Shown piece after piece: positions 58,330-64,000 of a DNA stretch of 64,000 bases. The stretch's first letter is position 1. Each line of letters opens with the position of its first letter. Below the pieces are notes generated by a model, which made no database searches, was not told the DNA's origin, and was given only the letters and a program-made list of their open reading frames with translations. The position numbers and the translations under genes were made by a program. Source of the DNA: Anastrepha obliqua (lineage: Eukaryota > Arthropoda > Insecta > Diptera > Tephritidae); assembly GCF_027943255.1 (NCBI RefSeq), contig NC_072896.1:41318501-41382500 (forward strand). Direction: 5' to 3'.

Positions 58330-58860
58330 TTTTAAAGGTAATTCCTTTAAAATTTCGGCCGCAACTGCATCGTAATTTAGCCATCTGTAAACACCTTCTT
58401 GCAATGCCTCAATCTAAGTTGGTTTATCCACAAAGCATTTAGACTTAACATACCCCACAAATAAAATCCAAAGGTGTGATATCACACAATCTTGGTGGCC
58501 AATCCAGTGGTCCGAGACGAGAAACAAACTGCTCACCGAAACGACAACGCAGTAAATCCATTGTTTCACGGGCTGTATGGCAAGCAGCGTCGTCTTGTTG
58601 GAACCAAACGGTGTGGAGATCAATTTTGCTTATTACGTAGCAAGTGAAAAATGGGCCCCATCGCAGTACACCATAAGTTGGCCTGAGTGCGCGATTAACA
58701 CTTTTCACAGAGCGCCGATTTGAGATGTAAGTCAGTCTAAGATGAAATGTGAATGAATACTGCAAAAAATGATGTATTTAGTTTGCCAGTAGTTACGTGT
58801 GATCTGTCAAAAAATAGTATTGGAAAAAGGACCTCCAATCTGGTCACCCTTTATGTTACA
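58330..58860 (-). pseudogene. rosa-like element remnant
   Basis: Complement: LTYISNRRSVKSVNRALRPT (HTH region, degraded), KIDLHTVWFQQDDAACHTAR (second Asp), LDWPPRLCDITPLDFICG. Right end CCTCCAATCTGGTCACCC is TIR-like; the left end meets SINE copy 8. Confidence 0.72.
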
Positions 58861-58911
58861 TATTTAGGTATCTACTCATTAAGATAATATTTTAATGTAC
58901 ATACATAGGAA

Positions 58912-59117
58912 TAAAGTGGCTCAAAATTAATCACACTATGGGAAGATAGACAAGTAATGGAGCGCTATGTGGTCCAAATAAAGTTTTCCATCACTTAAAA
59001 TCCTTTTTTTTTGGTTATACAAAAATTTTTTAGATAAGTTATATAAAAAAAAAAATTATCTTTATAAAAAGTTATTCAAAAAGAAAATTGGGTGATTAAT
59101 TTTCCGCCTCTTTGTAC
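58912..59117. mobile_element. Short MITE family M, copy 3
   Basis: AAAGTGGCTCAAAATTAATC and GTGATTAATTTTCCGCCTCT; more diverged, TA-rich interior. Confidence 0.7.
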
Positions 59118-59495
59118 TTATACAACTCATCATATTGTGTTCCCATTATTATTGCAAAGGCGAACCTTAAGCCTTTAAGCTCAAAGGGGGCACATGAGCG
59201 CAAGCTCCCAATAGTAGTCGGTAGTGATTTAAAAACTAATTAAGTTTGACTTTTCATTACTAAGAGTTCTGACGAACATTAAGCTTTCAGCCCTTTTAAT
59301 TTTAAGTTTGCTTTAGTATTTATTTTTAAAGATATTCACCTCTGAAACCTTTTTTCTGCTGAAGCGTAATGTTAGCATGTTATGAATGCTCGTATACTCT
59401 GCCAGATGTCGAAATATAATACATAGGTTTGTGGGGAACTAGATGGAAGTGGCAGTCGGTCTTTAAACCAACTCACTTAGATCGTTGCCGATCCA
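59118..59495. other. No feature recognised
   Basis: Spacer between MITE M copy 3 and the CMC-like element. Confidence 0.55.
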
Positions 59496-59498
59496 TTA

Positions 59499-60950
59499 CA
59501 CTGCGTTACAAAAAATTTTTTTCTGTCCTATGAACCAAATATACTTTTTCGGAAAGGGGAGAAAAAATAAAAATACACGTGTATCGGCGATTTTCATGTA
59601 CACGTCAGAATTTTTTTTATGTATAAAATATAGAGCTCGTAGTCCACCTGTGTGAGAAACTTTGGATCAATTTTTAACCCTTTTTCCGTGATCCGTGAAA
59701 CATACGAAGGCATGGAATTAATATTACAGCTGATAAACTACCAAGAGCATAATTGGAAAATATGCTGCGATCTAAAAGTGGTCGGATTACTCATGGGTAT
59801 TAAGCGTGGATTTCCAACCCACCACTGCTTTTGGTGTACATGGGAAGGTCGCAAAATAGATCAGCATTACACTGTTAAGTGGAAGCCGCGAACATGCTAC
59901 AAAGTAGGCGTAGAAAGTATAGAAAATCTACCATTAGTGCAGCCATCTCAAATCATTTTGCCATCACTACACATTAAGCTCGGTGTCGTATGAAATTTTG
60001 TTAAAAAACTGGATCGTGAGGGCGAGACGATTGCAAGTTTGCGCAATATTTTTCCTAAACTGAGCGGCGCAAAGATTCATGCAGGTATTTTTTTACGAAG
60101 GCTTTTAGTAACTTTATTTTTTTAATGATGTGTATAATTTAAGGTGTTTTCAGTGGTTCGCAGATAAAACAAATAGTTGCAAGTTATGAATTTTCATCAA
60201 AATTGAATGCTATCGAACAACGTGCATGGAAAGGCACGGTTGCCGTTATTGAGCAGTTTCTTGGGAACAAACGAGCTGACAATTATAAAAATATTGTTGC
60301 AGAAATGATTTCGGCATATGGCGAAATGGGCATATTAATGTCGCTAAAGATCTATTTCCTTCACAATCATTTAGATTGTTTCCCTGGTGATTTAGGAGCT
60401 TGTAGCGATGAACATGGCGAAAGGTTCCATCAGGACATTGCGGCTATTGAAAAGCGCTTTAAAGGACAAGACATTACGCATATGCTTGGCGAATACTGTT
60501 GGTCTATTTGTCGCGATAGTGACACAAATGCTTACAAACGCAAAAATAAAAGGCCTAAGTTTCTTTAAAAGCTTTAAAATTTTTAATGTAACAATTTTTA
60601 ATTTTATTATAATAAAATTATATCGGCATATCTCATCAATTTTTTTTTTTAATTTCGAACAGGTGGCAACCCTGTGAAACATTGTCAGTGGCAACACCTA
60701 GGTGAAAAGTCTAGAAATGTGATACACTATATGTGTGCCCAATTTCATTCAAATCGGTTAAGCTAATCCTGAGATCGTGTGGCTATACAGATATGCATAC
60801 AAGAATTGCTTGTTTAAAGTTATAAAATACAAAAAAAAAAAAAATTGTGACGTGTACATGAAAATCGCCGATACACGTGTATTTTTATTTTTTATCCCCT
60901 TTCCGAAAAAGTATATTTGGTTCATAGGACAGAATGTGTGCAACGCGGTG
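59499..60950 (+). mobile_element. CMC-like DNA transposon with long TIRs and TTA target duplication
   Basis: Inverted repeats of about 110 bases (59499-59625 against 60830-60950) are almost identical, for example TATACTTTTTCGGAAAGG on one side and its complement on the other. The ends read CACTGCGTTAC and, inverted, CACCGCGTTGC. TTA flanks both ends (59496-59498 and 60951-60953). CACTG/CACCG termini with a 3-base duplication fit the CACTA/Mirage/Chapaev group. Inside is the C-terminal half of one protein (59652-60568). The N-terminal half is missing, so this copy is a non-autonomous internal-deletion derivative. Confidence 0.75.
59652..60568 (+). pseudogene. Transposase-like protein, C-terminal half, CMC-type motifs
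   Basis: The frame 59652-60084 runs through one internal TGA (59991-59993) and joins 60144-60568 across a 59-base GT..AG intron (60085-60143), reconstituting HAGVFSGSQIKQI. Motifs in order: CCDLKVV (acidic residue), CFWC (C-x2-C), SLHIKLG (L-H), then SDEHGERFHQD with H-x4-H around a Glu. This order is what I recall for CMC transposases. The C-terminal part resembles an arthropod/cnidarian family usually annotated as uncharacterized (EKRF.., MLGEYCWS, KRKNKR). The lost N-terminus and the premature stop make this copy inactive. Confidence 0.65.
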
Positions 60951-60959
60951 TTATGAATA

Positions 60960-61160
60960 TCACATTAAAAGTTTACCAACTGCTCGTTAAACCATTTTCT
61001 TTTAAGTGCAAGCTTATTGATCCGGCTGCCACTTATATCCCTAAGGTCATCAGTATCTTTCAAGAACGATGAGCCAACGTACTCGTATCTAAGCCTCCTG
61101 ATATACCACCCAGGATAGTGACCGAGAAGATGTCCGAATGACGGTCTTCCCACCACTATA
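60960..61160 (-). pseudogene. LINE 3' end fragment
   Basis: Complement: GYPGWYIRR-like (HYPGWYIRRLRYEYVGSS), FLKDTDDLRDIS, near-identical to PGWYARRFQYVGSSLLKDTD at 29020. Confidence 0.7.
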
Positions 61161-61163
61161 AAC

Positions 61164-61480
61164 GCAGCTGACCATCATTATTATATTTTCATATGTGTCC
61201 AAAATTATGTAAAAAAATTTCAATCGGCATAAAGTAGTTTTACTTTTTAATTTATTTTACAAGTTCACCTGTTCAGCTGACGTGTTTTCCCCCCTCTAAC
61301 GCGCAGCTGACTATTTTTTTTATTCTACTAAATGTCAACAATACTTGAAAAAAATTTCAGCCGGTATAAAATTAGTTGGTAGACATTTTTTTCGACACGT
61401 TTCGTACCTTCCCACAATCACACCCACCGCGGGAGCGCCAGCTGACGTTCACTTTCGTTATTCATGACTATACTTCAAGA
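61164..61480. repeat. Diverged tandem repeat, about 140-bp unit
   Basis: CAGCTGAC recurs at 61164, 61304 and 61439, each followed by AT-rich sequence and then TTTCARNCGGYATAAARTAG-like blocks; a related TTCAGCTGACG is at 61273. About two and a half units. Satellite-like. Confidence 0.6.
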
Positions 61481-62449
61481 ATTTAAGGGTATAAAATCGC
61501 AGTCCAAAATCGACCCCTGCCTCCCGGACTATTATCAGTTTTAAGACTAAGCCTAAATGTAGGCACTAACTGTTTTTCGATTTATAGATTTTTGTTTGCT
61601 TTAAATCTTTTCACTCACATTTTTTATTTCACTTCAATTTGAATTATTTTTTATAAGAGTAAGAAATTAATAATAAAACTAAAATGTAATAAAAGCGAAA
61701 ACTTATTCAATCTTATAACAAAATATGGAGTTGCTTTTAGCCTAAGACGCATGCAAAAAATTACATTACAAAAATGCTTAGCTTCGCCTTGTTTCAATGT
61801 GTGTACAATCCTATTTAGTTCTTAAGGCTATCGTAAAGGAATTAAGAAAATTGCAAGTAGTAGACATGAAAACCAATTGTTCTGTAATTTAAACTGTAAC
61901 TTAGTCTTAAGAGTCATTCGCTGGAATCGGCGGTAGCAATACATAGCTACATAGTTGCAATTACAAAAGATTAGATAAATGCTTTTTCGAAGTGATTTAA
62001 TAAAACAAAAACATCGTTACTTACTTCAAAATGGTATTTTAAATTAACGAAAAAGTGTCACTTAATTGGAAATATGTATGTAGTTATATGCTGATAAGCC
62101 ACTAGAACACCGCTGCGCTTAATCTGTACAATCAATATTAGGACACTCCGGTATTGGCACAATTTCGCAACAATAATTTTATTTTCGTTAAGCCCAATGC
62201 CTATTATCATACTTCGTGTTTGATGCGGGAATAACATAACGATGTGTGTGGTATACCCTGCAGGTAAATCCTACCATCTTCAAATTTTACAAAGCAAGAA
62301 TTTTCAATTTCTCCCGCGGCTGCTTACTATTCTGATTGCTACACTTCACACTTGATTGCTCAAAATACTTTATTAATATTTAAAATATATATTTGCCCAT
62401 AATTATGAGAGTTGTCGAAGTTAAAATTAAAAAGAATGAGTATGCCAGT
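61481..62449. other. No gene recognised
   Basis: AT-rich, with no ORF of note. Confidence 0.6.
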
Positions 62450-62650
62450 TATTTCACACCACATTATTTTAAACTCGATTTATTCAATGTATATTAATTT
62501 TCACGATATCGTCAAAAATAAGCCATTAGACGGTGGTTGTATATTAATTTCAACATTACATGGAATTCATTTAATGTTGATTATGAAAGTGAGCTAAGTC
62601 TAAAATTTGAACAACTTATACGAGCATAACCTGGAAAAAAGGGAAAAATC
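62450..62650. repeat. Dispersed repeat C, copy 2
   Basis: AAAAATAAGCCATTAGACGG, TTCAACATTACATGGAATTC and ATTATGAAAGTGAGCTAAGT align with copy 1. Family not recognised. Confidence 0.6.
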
Positions 62651-62784
62651 GGAGCATGCAATAAGGATGAAGAGAATTTACATATATCTTAGAGAAAGTC
62701 ATGATGTACATGCATTTATAAAATGCAGAACGAGCCAGGAACTGTCTTGCCGAAAGCAAAAGAAAATTCAAAGAAATATTAGTT

Positions 62785-63990
62785 TGGAGAAAAAGGAATC
62801 CACTATTTTCTCGGTAGATGCCTGTACTGATCGATATCTCGTAAATTATCGATGAAGCAATTTAAAGTTTACAGTGAGTCAAAAAAGTATTGGCACACTC
62901 GAAAAATCTATGTTCTCAGTGCTACATATAACTTTTCTTCTAATGAAAGTATAAAAAAATAGAAACGGTATTTTCTAAATGTCTTAGTTATTAGTTAGTT
63001 TAGTTATTATCGCGGTTTCAACGGACATAGACCAAAATAGGCCGTGGTGCTGAAATTTCCCTAGAATTACGTCAATTAATGATAAAACTGTATTTAGAAA
63101 AAAAAAATCCTATCACGAAATTTACAAACTTGTCGATAAATCATGGTCCAGCGTTCGAAACATCGTTATGCATTATTGCAATACTGGCACTAGAAGAAAA
63201 GTTATAGCACTGAGAACTTTGATTTTTCAAGTATGCCTATACTTTTTTAACTCACACTACGTTTGCAGGTTTTTGTTTGTACCATTCAGTTGTGAGTTAC
63301 AGGGTGTTATCAATGAAAGTTAACAAAGAGAAAACTCGAAACATTTTACAGTTTTCTTTGATAAAAGCGAAATTGTAAATCAGGCCGCTGAAATTGTGAA
63401 TGGTGTTTATGGTGCCGATATTGTGACTGCTAATTGCGTGCAATTTTAGTCGTCGATTTCATTTAAACATTTTTGATGTTAAAGATGCACCTCGCACAGG
63501 CAGGCCCATCGTCAAAAATTTCGATAAAATCACAAAAATAATCGAAGTTAACCGGCATGTTAGTAGTCGTAATATCGCCCAGGATCTAAAGATTGACCAT
63601 AAAACAGTTTTAAACCATTTGCGCAAAGCTGGATTCAAAAAGAAGCTCGATGTTTGGGTGCCACACCAATTAACACCAAAAACCAAGAAGCCTAAACATA
63701 AAACCAAAACATGAAGGCAAAACATAAAAAATACCAAACGAAATGAAATCGACCCATTTCTCAAATGGATGGTGACTGGGCATGAGAAATGGGTCACATC
63801 CGACAATATTGTGCGCAAACGATCGTGCGTGATGAAGCAGGTCAAACGGTGGCCAAACCAGGACTAACGGCCAGGAAGGTTCTACTATGTATTTGGTGTG
63901 ACTTGAATGGAATTATTTATTATGAGTTGTTTCGGTATGGCCAAACACTAAATTCTGATCTCTACTGTAAACAACCGAACCGTTTAAGCC
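62785..63990 (+). mobile_element. Mariner element, 5' part plus transposase, runs off the window
   Basis: Leader (CTATTTTCTCGGTAG..TGTAAATTATCG) at 62785-62871, the nested Tc1-type MITE, then GTTTGTACCATTCAGTTGTG, ATG at 63318 (MKVNKEKTR), a frame break, DAPRTGRPIVKNFDKITKII, HVSSRNIAQDLKIDHKTVLN, GFKKKLDVWVPHQLTPKTKK, EIDPFLKWMVTGHEKWVTSD (first Asp now His), then a decaying frame. Same family as 34612-34990. Confidence 0.82.
62872..63257. mobile_element. Tc1-type MITE nested in the mariner leader
   Basis: CAGTGAGTCAAAAAAGTATT on the left; the complement of the right end reads GTGTGAGTTAAAAAAGTATA. TA on both sides. It keeps a Tc1 HTH segment (ISLELRQLMIKLYLEKK, SYHEIYKLVDKSWSSVRNIV in a shifted frame). 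Confidence 0.83.
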
Positions 63991-64000
63991 AGCGATTGAC

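Noticed and set aside
63459..63845. 128-codon - strand ORF
   Set aside because: It is antisense to a mariner transposase remnant whose motifs read on the + strand.
1..64000. CRISPR array, prophage or endogenous retrovirus
   Set aside because: No spaced short repeats, and no phage or env/gag-pol retroviral motifs. The RT sequences are LINE type.

Overview
The window is AT-rich, intron-bearing nuclear DNA of a higher fly. The bHLH gene dimmed (dimm, Mist1 family) lies on the + strand as three coding exons between 43871 and 53330. Almost all other recognisable sequence is decayed transposable elements (TEs). The mix of TEs (rosa-like DD41D, maT-like DD37D, several mariners, Tc1 types, a tRNA-headed SINE) resembles tephritid fruit-fly genomes. 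The family Tephritidae is an inference; Diptera is secure. There are no bacterial operons, CRISPR arrays, rRNA or intact tRNA genes.

Region 1 (1-4330): two SINEs, one CAA-tailed repeat, and one unidentified host-like exon on the - strand (3475-3876) with a consensus splice donor. Region 2 (4330-16700): Tc1, mariner, maT-like and rosa-like remnants, pieces of at least two LINE types, and nested insertions. Region 3 (16700-19500): little recognisable, with GAGA/CT-rich tracts at 17025-17610. Region 4 (19500-29150): LINE fragments, one of them split by an exon-like segment and by a TTAA-flanked piggyBac-type MITE; rosa-like and mariner remnants; a TIR-bounded maT-like deletion derivative. Region 5 (29700-30360): a GC-richer block with an Inr + DPE arrangement, a possible promoter. 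Region 6 (30600-43140): SINEs, rosa-like, mariner and Tigger-like remnants, a three-copy tandem repeat with a hAT insertion carrying a BED-like finger, and a tRNA-like insert between 30-bp direct repeats.

Region 7 (43836-53357) is dimm. The bHLH domain is split between exons 2 and 3 inside helix 1, all coding junctions are phase 0, and the predicted protein is 338 aa. The introns (3.5 and 4.9 kb) hold LINE pieces, a rosa-like MITE with an internal 140-bp duplication, a Tc1 remnant, a SINE and rosa-type MITEs. Region 8 (53690-64000): mariner and Tc1 remnants, a SINE, short MITEs, and a 1452-bp element (59499-60950) with near-identical inverted repeats of about 110 bp, TTA target duplications and the C-terminal half of a transposase-like protein with CACTA/Mirage/Chapaev-type (CMC) motifs. 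The window ends in a mariner interrupted by a Tc1-type MITE.

The one confident host gene is dimm, a transcription factor of neuroendocrine secretory cells. The rest is mainly a record of element insertion, internal deletion and nesting.
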